Assembly (NCBI GenBank): GCA_003290165.1
Contig: QNQO01008311.1
Coordinates: forward strand, 186,001-250,000
DNA: 64,000 nt
Reading direction: 5' to 3'
From: Berberis thunbergii
Taxonomy: Eukaryota; Streptophyta; Magnoliopsida; Ranunculales; Berberidaceae
The first letter of the stretch is position 1, and each line of letters begins with the position of its first letter. This document shows positions 23,305 to 36,959 of this stretch, one piece after another. Both the position numbers and the translations under genes were made by a program. The notes under the pieces were generated by a model. It had not been told where the DNA came from. It did not search any database and worked only from the letters and a program-made list of their open reading frames with translations.

Positions 23305-26300
23305 TCATTTAGGAACATAAATATATGCGGTATGAACCTTGTCCAAACGGACCAGACCAGCAATCTTGCAAGGGAGATTAGTGGCACAGAAAACACGACT
23401 AACACCCTCATCCTGAGCTCTATTCGCCAAAGCGTCTGCTATCGCATTAGCCTCCCTGAAAATGTGAACACAAGTAACTTCCATACAAGAAGCCAATCTC
23501 TTAATCTCCCGCCAATCATTTTCCACGTGCCACGAAATTTTAAATTCGTCATAGAACCAACTGCTCACAATTTTAGAATCCGTTTGAATGCAAACCTTTG
23601 AAAATTTCAAACTGTTGTACAATTGGAGCCCCACCATAACCGCTTGAACCTTTGCAAAATTATTAGAACCTTCACCAAGAACGACTTGTTTAGCCACCAG
23701 ACACTCGCCCAAACTATTCCTGATAATAATGCCAGCTGTTGCCTTGGTTTTCCTCGAATACCCATCAACATTAAGTGACACCGAGCCCTCCAGGAGAGCA
23801 TTCCAATATACCACTCTATTTCCCTTTGTAATAACAATAAAAATAGGTTGACCAAGGGCTAAAAAAGGGTTATTGTTCTCACTCACCCATTTAGGAATAA
23901 AAATGGAATTCGCCAGACGAATGCTCCTCCTGACAAGCAAAATTATTATTACCACGTTTGGCTTTCCATTATCAAAAACACCCCGACATTGTTGTTTCCA
24001 TATTTCACAAATGATGAACATGGGTATTAAGAAATAGAGCAAACTGACTTGAGATTTCTTATTCGATCTCCCAAACCAAACTCTCAAGATCGTGGTGATT
24101 TCCGCCGGCCTCCTAATATGTATATCAACAATGGCTTCAAAATGACTCCACACTCCTCTCGCCGGGCCGCCTTCAAGGAATAGATGATTTAGAGTTTCCA
24201 CACTAGGAGAAACACAACAACAACACCTCGACGCAAGGTGAACCCCACATCTGTGAAGCTCCCCATCAACTGAAACACCTCTTAAAAGAAGCTTCCAAAC
24301 AAAAGCTGAGATTTTAGAAGGCAAAAAGGACAATCAAATTTTATCAAACAACATATTTCTACCTTTCTTGTCATGGAGAAGCTCATATGCCGAATGCAAA
24401 CTAAAGAGGCCATTCGAATCCAGGGTCCAAATACAAGAATTCCTATCCCACTCGTTCCCCTGAATTCTACCATCAAATAGAGATTTCGCCAACACTCTCA
24501 CCTTAGGACTAACGAGCTCAAAATCCCCACTCCAAACCTCCGCTTCGTGGGCCAGATCCCTTGAGCCTCCAAACCACCCATCCTCAAGAACACTCTTGAA
24601 GAGTTCCAATTAGAAGCAAAGAAACTCAAATTCCCACAACCAATGCGCCAAAGAATGTTGCCAACAAAAACTCCTTTATATTTCATGATCTTCTTCATAA
24701 AAGGCGAAACATTATTTTTTTTCTAACTGATAGAAGACTGGGACCCTGTCCTTCCAGTATTTACATCTCATGTAATTTTCCCACAAAGAATCATAATTTA
24801 TTACACTCCAAAGGGCTTTTAAGCGAAAGGCCTTAGTGATAGTAGCAAAATTCCTAATACCCAAGCCTCCTTCACACTTGGGGAAACAAATTTTTTTCTC
24901 AAGAGATCCACTTCTTTTTTATTTGCCTTCATAGTCACCTTAAAAGAAATTTGCTAGTAATTTATGAATTCTAGCGACAACTTGATTAGGAACACACATG
25001 ACTCTTAACGTATATACTGAAATAGAGCTCAAGACATGTTTAATCAAAGTCAATCTCCCACCTAGGGATAAAAGCTTTGCCTTCCACCCACTGATCTGCT
25101 TTTGGATTTTGTTAACCAGCTCCTCAAAATAAATAATCTTGCATCTTCCTTGAAAAATAGGCACTTCCAAATATTTCAAAGGAGATCCTGTATATTGGAA
25201 GCTTGTATAGGTCTTAATATCCACCACATGTTCCATTGTTGCATTTTCCTCTATCATGAAAGAACTTTTCGCTGCATTAATTTTTTGTCCTGAAATACGC
25301 ACATATTTTTCCAAAAACCTGATACACCCTGTAATGGAAGGCTTTCTCCCATTTAGAAAAATAAGGGTGTCGTCTGCGTACAAAAGATGCGTTAAAGGCC
25401 GACAATGTCTAGGCGTATAATAGTAACAAATATCACCTCTTGCAAAAGCGCCAATATTCCTCGACTGAGAACCTTCGAGGCTATAATAAATAACAGCGGA
25501 GAAAAAGGGTCCACCTGTCTCTATCCTCTGGAAGACTTAAAATATCCATTATAGACTCCTTGCAACAACACTTAGAATCCACAATGAGCAATACAGTTGG
25601 AAACAAGATGGCAAACTCTATTCGAAAACCCAAATCTCTTAAGCACGGATAAAAAGAAAGGCCACCCAACCTGTCATATGCTTTCTCTATATCAATTTTA
25701 AGAACAACATTACCATCTGTTACCTTTTTATGAATGTCACGAACCATTTCCTGGGCCAGGCCAATATTTTCCACAATGGACCTACCCCTAACAAATGCCC
25801 CCTGTTCTTGGCCTATAATACCTGGAAGCAGTAAGGCTAGTCTATTGCAAAGAATTTTACTGTAAATTTTGTAAATAACATTGCAAAGACTAATTAGGAC
25901 AAAAATCAGAGAAAGAATCTGGCGAGTCCACCTTAGGCAGCATAGCTATAAAACTAGTCGAGAAAGCCGAAGGCAAAGCTTCACCTTCAAAGAACTGAAT
26001 AGCCGCCTTCCAAATATCAACACCAACAATCTCCCAGCATGACTGAAAGAAACCCGCTATAAGCCCATCCAGACCTGGCGCGCTCTTCCTTGGAATATCA
26101 AAGGTAGCATTCTTAACTTCCTCCAAAGACGGACTCGCAACTATACGGTCACACTCCAAACCCGAGACAACCGAAGGAATACAATCCAACAAGTCACTAT
26201 CAACTCCTTGAGCATCCTGAGAACAGAGAAGTTGAAGGAAAAAACTATTGGCTTCTCTGAGAACTTTACCTGAATCAGAAATCGCCCTGCCACACTGCAA

Positions 26301-27485
26301 AGTGATTGAGGAAATCGACCTTTTTTTTGTCTAGATTTGACCGAGGCAAAAAAATATTTAGTACAGGCATCTCCATCCTTAAATTATTTCTCCCCCGCTT
26401 TTTGCATCCAAAACGATTCCTCCTGCTTAAGGAACAATCTGTATTTAGTACAGGCATCCCCGTTTGACATCTGCTCAAGTTACAGCAAGCGTTGATATCC
26501 CAATTAGCATCCACATTGAATCCATTGCGACTATTCGTTTCCCAACCTGAAATCAAATAATTTTTCCATTGACTGATTTCATCCTCTAGAGCCCTAAGTC
26601 TGTTGAAAACATTACCAAAAACATCCCTATTCCACTGGATAAGCGCTTTATGAATGGATTTAATTTTAGAGTCCACAACGCCCAACGCCCTCCTATTGGA
26701 ACACTCCTGACCCCAAACCGATTCCATCAAGGTGTGAAAAGTCGGATGGGTCGTCCACATATCCAGAAATCGGAAAGGGGAGAAGCCCGCCCTAGCCTGC
26801 ATAGGAAATGAAACCAAAATTGGTGCATGATCCGAGAACGTTCGTTGAAAATGTTCTACCCTCGTATTGGGAAAATTGGTAAACCATATTAACGAACACT
26901 CTATCAAGTCTAGCCAAAATATGGTCACCACCACACCTATTGTTACACCAAGTATATTTAGGGCCACTATAGCCACAATCAATCAGTCCACAATGCTCAA
27001 TACAATCTGAAAAGTTCGACATGCTTGCCAAAGAAGGAGGACTCCCGCCAAGTTTCTCTTGCTCAGTGACAATAACATTGAAATCCCCTCCCACCATCCA
27101 AGGACCATTATATTGAGCCGCCAAAGACTGCATCTGGGACCATAGAGCCCTTCTATCTTCCGTTGTATACTTAGCATATATGAAAGTAATAAAGAAAGAC
27201 TGATTATTTGAAACAGTTTACTAGCAATGAATGCACTGATCTGACACATCCAATACCGACAAAACTAAATCAGAATCCCAAAAAATCCATATCTTTCCAC
27301 CCTTTGCTTCATTAGACGTAAAACCTGACAGTTTAATTTTGTTGCCAATCTCCAAGAAACGACTAGCATCAATCATAAGTTCTGCTATCATAATGAGGCG
27401 CACTTTAAACTATTTAACCATTGTCTTAAGTCTGCATTTCGCATCTCTATTACTTACTCCACGGGCATTTCAGAACATAATGTTG
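23305..27485 (-). pseudogene. LINE ORF2: endonuclease, reverse transcriptase, RNase H
   Basis: Order on minus: an apurinic-type endonuclease from about 27480 (NARGVSNRDAKCRLKTMVK; GPWMVGGDFNVIV near 27100), a reverse transcriptase over 26300-24940 (KSAPGLDGLIAGFFQSCWE, VLKIDIEKAYDRL, then MYADDTLIFLNG with the catalytic YADD), a zinc-binding RVT segment (FLPSKISAFVWKLLLRGVS) and a plant-type RNase H (LNVDGYSRKTKATAGI, then IQTDSKIVSSWF and REANAIADALANRAQD). Stops and frame changes near 27480, 27230, 26300, 25890, 25480, 24930 and 24330 show that it is dead. A C-terminal RNase H is typical of a subset of plant L1 lineages. Confidence 0.88.
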
Positions 27486-27882
27486 TCAAATATCTTTGGT
27501 TTGTGTATTAAAATCATTCATCCTCGCCATACGACGTGTACACGAAGGATGCACCATCTTGACTTTCTTACTCTTTTTCGTACTTTTATCTCCCGCTGAC
27601 CCTGCTCCTAGATCCAAATCACTACTCAAAGTTGCCTGCGGACCAACCTCGGACTCTAAACCAATGTCATTACTATAATCTCTGGTGTTTTCTAGCGAGT
27701 TAATGTTTAATTTCTTTCTCCGTAACCGGCGCGATTCTTTAAACAAGGAAATGGCCTTGTTCAAAGTATCTCCCAACGTACTGATTTCAGGATTTTCTAC
27801 TTCTCCTTGTTGCCTAATCTCTAGCCTGGTCTCTGACTTACTCATAATAACTACAACATTACCATCCTATATCAAGTCCTCT
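27486..27882 (-). pseudogene. LINE ORF1, C-terminal part
   Basis: A basic, serine-rich stretch (KESRRLRRKKLNINSLENT, DKSTKKSKKVKMVHPSCTRR) ends just before ORF2. It is the continuation of the ORF1 frame found at 38659-40401; the CACTA element sits between the two parts. Confidence 0.75.
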
Positions 27883-27899
27883 CACTACACCAAAAATGC

Positions 27900-28255
27900 C
27901 CATAGCAACGGTTTTAAACCGTGAGGGTAACCCATTGTCATGGCTTAGAGCCGTGGGCTGTAGAGGCGTCGCTAAATCCCTAGTAACGGCTAAAAACCGT
28001 GGCTAAAATATTAGCAACGATTTTATCTCGAAGACGGTTGATGATTTAGACATGGTTATAAACCGTTGCCACAATCTTAGCCACGGTTCTAAGCCGTGGC
28101 CAGGAGTAGCCATGGCTTAAAACCGTTGCAAGTTATGGCCACGATTCTAAGCCGTTGCAATAGTTTTAGCAACGGTTTTAAGCCGTGGCCAATACTTGCC
28201 ACGATTTTTAGGCTTTGCAATAATTAGCCACGATTTTAAGCCGTGGCAATTTTTT
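27900..28255. repeat. CACTA left subterminal repeat array
   Basis: About a dozen imperfect units of GCAACGGTTTTAAGCCGTGG / GCCACGATTCTAAGCCGTTG type, each nearly self-complementary and alternating in orientation. In related elements such arrays are transposase-binding sites. The array ends in a T run at 28247-28266. Confidence 0.85.
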
Positions 28256-29474
28256 TTTTTTTTTTTGCTATCAAATGACTTTATAAATTTTATTTCTAGA
28301 CAATAAAATTTTTAATGTGCCAAACTTAAACATTTCCATGAATGGAGGCAAAGTAATGTAATTAATAAAATAATGTATTACATTGAGTCACAAAATCTAT
28401 TAAATAATATCTCAAATATAATGACACACACACAAACTTAAATATCTCAAATACAAAGAAAGTGGAACAACATCATTGGTTCTCTACTCTTGAAGTTTGC
28501 ATAGCTCATTGAAAGCTTTAAATATGTCAATGCTAAACTGCTGATGATGCGAGGTACGCACTGCTGCTGCTGCTGCGAGGGAATCACTGCTGCTACGAGG
28601 ACGAACTGCTGCTCTGCGAGGGACGCACTGATGCGAGCTTGCTGCTGGATGCAAACCAGAGTGCGCTCTGTTTTACTGCAGAGTACCCACTGTCCTGGAA
28701 GTTATGATCTGCGGATTTTTGAATGCAATCTGGGTGCTGCATTTCACTGCTTGCACTCATTCCTGCCGCAGGTCTTGGATTCCAAGCAAGTACATTACTT
28801 TAACTTGTATTTGCTATTACTATTGCTACTGCATATGGTACCAGCTTTGAGAACACTTTGGACTTCCCTTTATAAAAATCTCCATACCTCCATGTGAGCC
28901 AAAACTCCATACAAAACCATAACCCTCGAAACCCACTAAACTACCAATTATACGCCTTCTCCGACATCCCACTCATCTTTATTACACTTTTCCTATCAAA
29001 TATAACCTGAAACCTACACAAACCAAATCAAATTCATCAAACAAACCAACTCATCTTTACTGAACCCAACACTCGCATCCAAATTAAATCATACAACAAT
29101 CTTACTACTATCCGGTGTCCATGGAAGACTGAAGAAAATAAATGATCAAGATAGATACATCAATTCATCAAACAATCTAAACAAATTATAAGATCAAAAC
29201 CACCAACAAAATGAAAAATCAAACAAACCCAGACTATCAAATCAACAGTTGAATAAACTAACAAATGAATGAATGATGAAAGATCTTGAACAAAAGGGTA
29301 ACCCCAAACAGGCCTAGCTACCCATCAAAGAATTTTCTTGATTCTCTTCAATCAAACAACAACCCATCAAATATAATCAAATATAACGAGACACCAAACA
29401 CATATCTTGATCTGAATCATACAAAAAACATCAAAATTTTCAATATTTACATCAAAACAGAGCAAAAGAACCAA
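28256..29474. other. CACTA interior, left, no gene assigned
   Basis: AT-rich sequence with a CTG/CAG-rich patch at 28545-28660 and an open plus frame (28544-28897) that has no recognised family. The frame is biased by the trinucleotide repeat and is not called as a gene. Confidence 0.4.
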
Positions 29475-29475
29475 C

Positions 29476-29553
29476 CTTGCAAGGTCTGCCCTTGATGACG
29501 ATGTATCCGTTCTTGCGAATGGTTCCAGCCTGCTGAGGGTACGTCTTGGAGGG
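29476..29553 (-). pseudogene. Captured eIF5A exon fragment
   Basis: Minus translation gives [20 protein letters not shown] then GRPCKV, the N-terminal domain of translation factor eIF5A up to just before the hypusination loop. A GT donor follows. The hypusine-site exon (KTGKHG) is not found next to it, so this is one exon of a captured gene and cannot encode a functional factor. Confidence 0.85.
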
Positions 29554-29649
29554 GTTAGGGTAAAACAAGATAAAAATACTAATTAAATGTAAAACTGTCA
29601 ATGTCAAGAGTACTTACACTTGAAAAAAGTACATGTTAATATTTTTTAC

Positions 29650-29933
29650 CTGGTTAAATCCTGATTTTAAAGCTTCAACTTGTCTGGATATCCCACTTCT
29701 CACAGTTACATCAACAATGAATGAAACATATTCTTCTAAGTTGATCATATTTACCTAACAAAGAAACGCAAAAAAGATGTTTCAGGATTCAATCTTATCA
29801 CCAAACGATTAAGAAAGAAATGATCACAAAAGAAAACACAATTTACCATTTGCTGGTTATGGTTAGAAGTGAGTGTATAATCAGGATATCCTGGAAGACT
29901 AAAATCAAGACAAAGGTCTTCCAAATTTGTGTC
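29650..29933 (-). pseudogene. Captured UPL3/UPL4-type HECT E3 ligase exons
   Basis: Two consecutive exons on minus. 29933-29847 encodes DTNLEDLCLDFSLPGYPDYT then LTSNHNQQM. 29753-29650 encodes VNMINLEEYVSFIVDVTVRS then GISRQVEALKSGFNQ. The exons are bordered by AG and GT and separated by about 93 bp. The IEDLCLDFTLPG...NLEDY...GFNQV pattern is that of the N-lobe of UPL3/UPL4 HECT domains. The catalytic C-lobe is absent. Confidence 0.85.
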
Positions 29934-30628
29934 CTAGTGCAGAAGAGTCTTGATGATACTTAGTGCCAACACCAAAACATGTTGCAAAAGTTTACTAGAA
30001 CTTTTGCAAAAGTTCAGGCTGATCCAGAACAAATTATCAAATGTTCCAGAGACTTGGTCATGTTTACTAGAACACCTCTAACCTTAGAACTAAGAAATGA
30101 GGATTTTCCTTTTATCAGCAAAACATAGCAAATTGAAGCACGTGTTAACAAACCACACATGCTTCAACAAGGAAGGTGTACTATTACAGAGCTTGATGTA
30201 AGTACGAGACAACGACACACCAAAAAACCAATAGGTCAGACCTTCTTGCAGTTTGAAAGTAAAACTATGTTTCAATCCCCCTAACAATTAAGTCATATAT
30301 TCCAACCATATGTTGGCTTCTAAGCGTGGTCTTTGGTGTAACCCTGACAAAGAAGGCTTTGTGGCATAGGGTGGGTGGAGGATAGGTACTTGTTCTTAAA
30401 ATAAACATGATTTAACATGGAGAATCAAATATGGCTATGTAATTGATGATCCTCAGAATATCCTAGTTCTTAAAATAAACATGATTTAACATGGAAAATC
30501 AATTATGGCTATTTACAAAGAATTGCATACACAAAGAAAACAGTGATAATCGGATCAAATCAGGAAGAACATATGTATAATTTTTAACAGTTTTAGAAAT
30601 GGGAGTGAGTTAAGTGTATGTAGCAGAC

Positions 30629-30838
30629 CTTGAGGAGTTCAGAGGGATGGAAGCCACCCATCCATAGGAAACAGCGCTCAGCTGGAGTTATCCACATACC
30701 GGTGATGATATGGAAGATGTCGGACTTTGTTGCAATGCCATTAAGACGGAATATCTCATCGTAATGGGCTAAATGTCCATCCAGTATCAATCTGAGATCA
30801 CCATGAGATAGGTGTGCTTGTAATGCTGTCTGGAGCTC
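30629..30838 (-). pseudogene. Captured TGA-type bZIP factor exon (DOG1 domain)
   Basis: A 210-nt exon on minus bounded by TTCAG and GTCTGC. It encodes LQTALQAHLSHGDLRLILDG, then HYDEIFRLNGIATKSDIFHI and MWITPAERCFLWMGGFHPSE. This is the DOG1 domain of TGA factors (salicylate and redox responsive bZIPs). The bZIP DNA-binding part and the Gln-rich end are absent, so no DNA binding is expected. Confidence 0.9.
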
Positions 30839-31329
30839 TGAATATCAAATACAAATGGAATGTGAGGGACTTACAGCTCTGATTGCTTGTTGCAACACTT
30901 CAAAGCTGAAAATTTTACAAACTCCAAATTTACTAAGGTATTTTCAAATTGCAAACTTACCAAACAATTTGCAAATTGCCATCATACCAACTTGCAAGCA
31001 CTTCTTGCCAAGCCATTATAAAACACAAACCGCTCAATTTCCAGCAAAAAACTTGACCAATCAGCAAATGAAAAATCACAGAACAACATCCATATCCTTC
31101 CACACAACAAGCTGAAAACAGGGTAGAGCAGAGCACCCTGTCCAGCTCGCTGCGAAGATAGCAGAACGCTCCATTTTACAGTAGAACGCTCCATTGTTTT
31201 CTTGTTTACATGTAGCGTAGATCAATGTAAGATGATTAAGAAACACGTGTGAATGTATTGGGATTCCAAATTAGTTTTGAAAACTAGTTATAATGTTATC
31301 ACCAACTTTGATGAGGGCTTTACCTGCGC

Positions 31330-31505
31330 TTGATACCCGGATTCCGTGGGGAAGAGATCTGAGGCATGGAGCTATGATCACCTTGCTGCTGGTTTATCAT
31401 ATCATGATGATTAGCTGAAGAAACTAATGGGGAAGGAGCACCACTACCACTACCGCTGCCTTGCATTGGTGGTGAGATCTGAAGCATCCTGGTGAAGATT
31501 TTCTG
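31330..31505 (-). other. Exon-like segment, unidentified
   Basis: The minus frame reads MLQISPPMQGSGSGSGAPSP then LVSSANHHDMINQQQGDHSS and ends before a GTAAAG-type donor. It is disordered and Gly/Ser/His-rich, with codon structure that looks protein-like, but I do not recognise it. It may belong to a further captured gene or to the upstream end of the TGA fragment. Confidence 0.35.
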
Positions 31506-31591
31506 CCATATTGTCTAGACAAGCAATTCAAACATTTACTTAATTTTTTCGAAAACTTGGCTAAAAAGAAGATGAACATAAAAACTTACCA

Positions 31592-31860
31592 TGGAAGATT
31601 GAAAGCCAAAGCTTTATTGACAGCAACGTTATCCATTGCATTGTCGTTAAGTGGTTCGTACATCATTGCATACACCACGATCCCAATCTGACCCTTTTGT
31701 TCGGCCTGCATTCAATTGAAATGAAAATATACCTTGATACATTTGAAAAACTAGTTAAACCAAATGCGACTTTGGTTTGAAAGGTTTCAAGTAATTACCT
31801 GATAATGTTTCTTGTAGATGTCAATTGCAGTCACAATGTTCAAATTGCAATCACCGACCA
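31592..31860 (-). pseudogene. Captured GH1 beta-glucosidase exons
   Basis: On minus, an exon ending near 31800 encodes NIVTAIDIYKKHYQ. The next, about 31708-31592 with TGCAG acceptor and GTAAGT donor, encodes AEQKGQIGIVVYAMMYEPLN then DNAMDNVAVNKALAFNLPW. This matches the plant glycoside hydrolase family 1 stretch (A-x-D-x-Y-R-x-K-Y-Q, then QKGxIGI...EP) that follows the first catalytic Glu region. The catalytic residues themselves are not in the fragment. Confidence 0.72.
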
Positions 31861-32101
31861 AGCACAAGCCGACAACTTGTAAACATGTACCAGCTAGCGC
31901 AACTCACAGCCAAGAGCATTGGAGATCATAATATCTTCCCCTGCAACCACAAAAGGAACAATTATGAAAGAATGATTTTTCTCTACATAATTTGAAATTT
32001 TTATCTAAAAAATAGTTAAAAAATTCATATACTGTTTTTTTCAAATCAATGATCAGCATGCTAACCTATGGAAGATCAATAGTTAGAAAAATAGTTAGCT
32101 T

Positions 32102-34140
<2,039 letters not shown>

Positions 34141-34149
34141 ATAAGAATG

Positions 34150-35145
34150 ATTTAGTAGCTAACCTCTCCAACAACTTTATGGTCGCTTGTAAAAACATAA
34201 GGAAAAACCCAAGGAATAAATGCTCCAATAGCTCCTATTATCAGTCCAACCACAGCTCCAATGATCAGAAGTGAGTTCATTCATTAGCACTCTTGCCTGT
34301 ATATGAAGGTAAACTTTTCATTAGAATTGTCAAAGGGAAACTCATAACTGCAATTTGCAACTCCACTGAAAATACCCAAAAGCTGAAATATAATTGAAAA
34401 CACCCATACTGAAGTAGAGAACATTGATAGTCCCTCCAATCTAACGTCCGTACGTCCTTTGAGAATTAATTTGCAAAATGGGGAAGCAAATGCACAAAAA
34501 AACCTAGCTAGAATGGATTAAAGAATTTCATTAACCTTTTCCAAACTTCGACGAACTCCAAATATCAAGCCGGGCATAAATGATTGTGCACTCTGTGACA
34601 GGGGCTCACCCCAAACTGTACATAAACAGTAAGCCTGAATCATAGCCTTCACAACATAAACAGTTTTTTCAAATGTCAGCAAAATGTAACAGATGAGTGG
34701 ACAAGTAACTAAATGTCTTAAAAATGGTTTACTATTTAACCTGATGGGCTGCCATAGTGATTGTGCCCATAGATGTGGCAAAATATGCAAGAAGGGAAAA
34801 GAAGGCCACCTGAACATCAATACTTATTAGCTGAGCTAATTACTTCTGAATAAAATATAAGTACTGAACATAGTAACCGAATGAACCTTTGAAATCAATG
34901 CCAGGAATACTGGAAATTGATATAATAAGTTTTTACTTGGGGAAAAAAATGTTTGAAACGAGAAACACATGATTTATTTAATGGTTAAGTTTAAAAGAGT
35001 TCAATAAAAACAGTTAATCAAAGATCTGACAACAAGATCCCAGGTGCTTAACCAATAATAAATCATGTAAACTGGAAACTGTAGTCGACATACTTGTGAT
35101 ACCATTATCACCCATGCTGCTCCTGTAATACCATAGCCTAACAAA
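34150..35145 (-). pseudogene. Captured EDS5-like MATE transporter exons
   Basis: Four exon pieces in gene order on minus. About 35142-35094 reads LGYGITGAAWVMIVSQ. 34806-34738 reads VAFFSLLAYFATSMGTITMA then AHQV. 34650-34518 reads MIQAYCLCTVWGEPLSQSAQ then SFMPGLIFG. 34280-34160 reads LLIIGAVVGLIIGAIGAFIP then WVFPYVFTSDHKVVGE. MAAHQV and WGEPLSQ-AQSFMP are signatures of plastid EDS5/SID1-type MATE carriers, which export salicylate precursors. The remaining helices are missing. Confidence 0.85.
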
Positions 35146-36059
35146 CATCAGAAAACAATATGGCTAATGCCATTTATGGCACTAGAAACCACCAAAGCTT
35201 TCAAAGGCCCACAAGAATCTTTCATGCCCAGGCTGGGTAATCACAAACAAGAAATGAAGACTTGAATTTCAAAAAGGACTGGAAATCCACTTAAACCTAG
35301 TAGTACAAAAGCACAGTTACAATGACATCCAAAATTTTCAAAAAGCAAACCTTAAGAAACAATGTGAGTATATAGGTTAATTTTGAAAGGTGTGACAGGG
35401 AAACCGGAAACATAGCATCCAATGAAAATTGAAAAGGACCTCAAGGTCCTCAATATTGATGGAGGTCGTAAAGGTATGAACTGTCACCATAACAATCAAG
35501 TCCTTCAACTAATATTCTAAGTCGGTATACAGTGAAAAATCATGTTCTTTGATAGTAGTACCAATAACTAGAAGTTTCTTATAACCAGTATGTGTTTTCA
35601 ACCTTTTTACTAAAACTTTGGTAGTTCAACCTACTGAAACAAGAAGCAAAAAAAATAGTTCAAACAAATTTCTAAATTGTATTTCTTGTTATTTGGGGCA
35701 GGGGTCTTTTTTTTCCCCATAAACTATGTTAAACCTTGGTTTTCTGGCAAATATCTGATGGTTATGTTGAACCTTGGTTCTTTATGTCGACGTACATTAC
35801 GGAATCTATGGGTTTACTTGGGCTATGTTTGATTGCAAATAATGAGTTTCACTGAAAGACACTTCTTTTAGCATGTTAAAGTTACGCCAGTTAATGTTCT
35901 AACCTCCTTTTTTCTTTCTTAGCTCCACAATCTATTCTTTTAACCTCCTTTGGCCTCTTAAATAATGTTCCTGCATGAAAATTTTTAAAGATAGTCATAG
36001 CCCAAACAAAACGAAGTACATAAAACAAATAAAAACAAGAAAATAAACAATCCTCACAT

Positions 36060-36660
36060 AATCAGGTGTATGATTGACACAAGTGCATTGTCTGCTAGAC
36101 ATGTCCATATTGTTTTGTTCTGACTCCGGTAATTTGTTAATTTTATCAGAATCCGAGTTCTCCAATTTTGTGACCTGCTTAAAAGGTTAAAACTGATCTC
36201 TTATGTCATCATCATCCTGTACAAATTAATCCGAAGTGGAAAAAAGAAATAACAAATACTCACAGAAACAGGAGTGGACTGTCTGCAAGACAGAAGCACC
36301 ATATTGTTTTGTTTTGTCTCAGATATTTTGTTAATTGTACCAGATTCTGAGTCCTCCAATTCTATGACCTGCATAGAAGGTTCAACTTGATATCTTGTGT
36401 CATCATCTTACGAATTAACCCGATCACATGTTACTAAACTAACAAAGTATAGAACCATCAAAAACATAGAAAACAAATAAACTCACATCAGCAGGTGTAT
36501 AACTTGTAACCGAGCACTGTGATGTTGATACTGAGCATTTTGACGTTGATGTAACCTTTACAATGTCATTTTGCATCTTAGATAAGTCAATGATTATATC
36601 AGTTGTTGATTCGAATTGGGATCCATGAGAAGGTAATAGATTGAAAGGAGAACCTTTTAG
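36060..36660 (-). repeat. Three tandem exon-like repeats, unidentified protein
   Basis: Three minus-strand segments about 200 bp apart encode related peptides: near 36600-36490 (IIIDLSKMQNDIVKVTSTSK), 36371-36255 (VIELEDSESGTINKISETKQ) and 36180-36062 (VTKLENSDSDKINKLPESEQ). Each is followed by a Cys/Ser-rich tail and flanked by splice-like borders. The family is not recognised. They look like a duplicated exon of a captured acidic protein or of a degenerate CACTA-encoded protein. Confidence 0.45.
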
Positions 36661-36740
36661 ATGGTTAGAGCAGGGCTCCACTGCTCCTTGAGGATGTCAA
36701 GACAGATGCTACCATTAGAGTTGATGTTTGGGTGGTAAAC
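36660..36740 (-). pseudogene. Captured ubiquitin-conjugating enzyme (E2) exon
   Basis: Minus translation after an ATAG acceptor gives VYHPNINSNGSICLDILKEQ then WSPALTI. This is the active-site exon of UBC8/UBC10/UbcD1-class E2 enzymes, with the catalytic Cys in GSICLDIL intact. A stop codon follows ALTI where family members continue with SK. The N-terminal and C-terminal exons are absent. Confidence 0.9.
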
Positions 36741-36959
36741 CTATGTAAAAAGAAGTGAGATCTAATATCAGCCTACATTGATTATTTATTTAGGGGAAGC
36801 TAGACCAATATCTCTGAGACAAAATCCATGATCACCACGCGTCAAGTAAAAGCAATGCAGTATCTGGAAAGCCAAATACACACACCTATTTCAGCAATTT
36901 CACTCCCAGAAAATAGGTACCATCCATAAAATGATTATGGAACAAAGGTGGATAGTGAA

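Noticed and set aside
27900..28255. Regular palindromic repeats resembling a CRISPR array
   Set aside because: Units are adjacent and alternating, lie at a transposon end, and recur at its other end; they are CACTA subterminal repeats in a plant genome.
28544..28897. 117-residue plus ORF with Cys runs
   Set aside because: Driven by a CTG-type trinucleotide patch; no family resemblance and no upstream signals.
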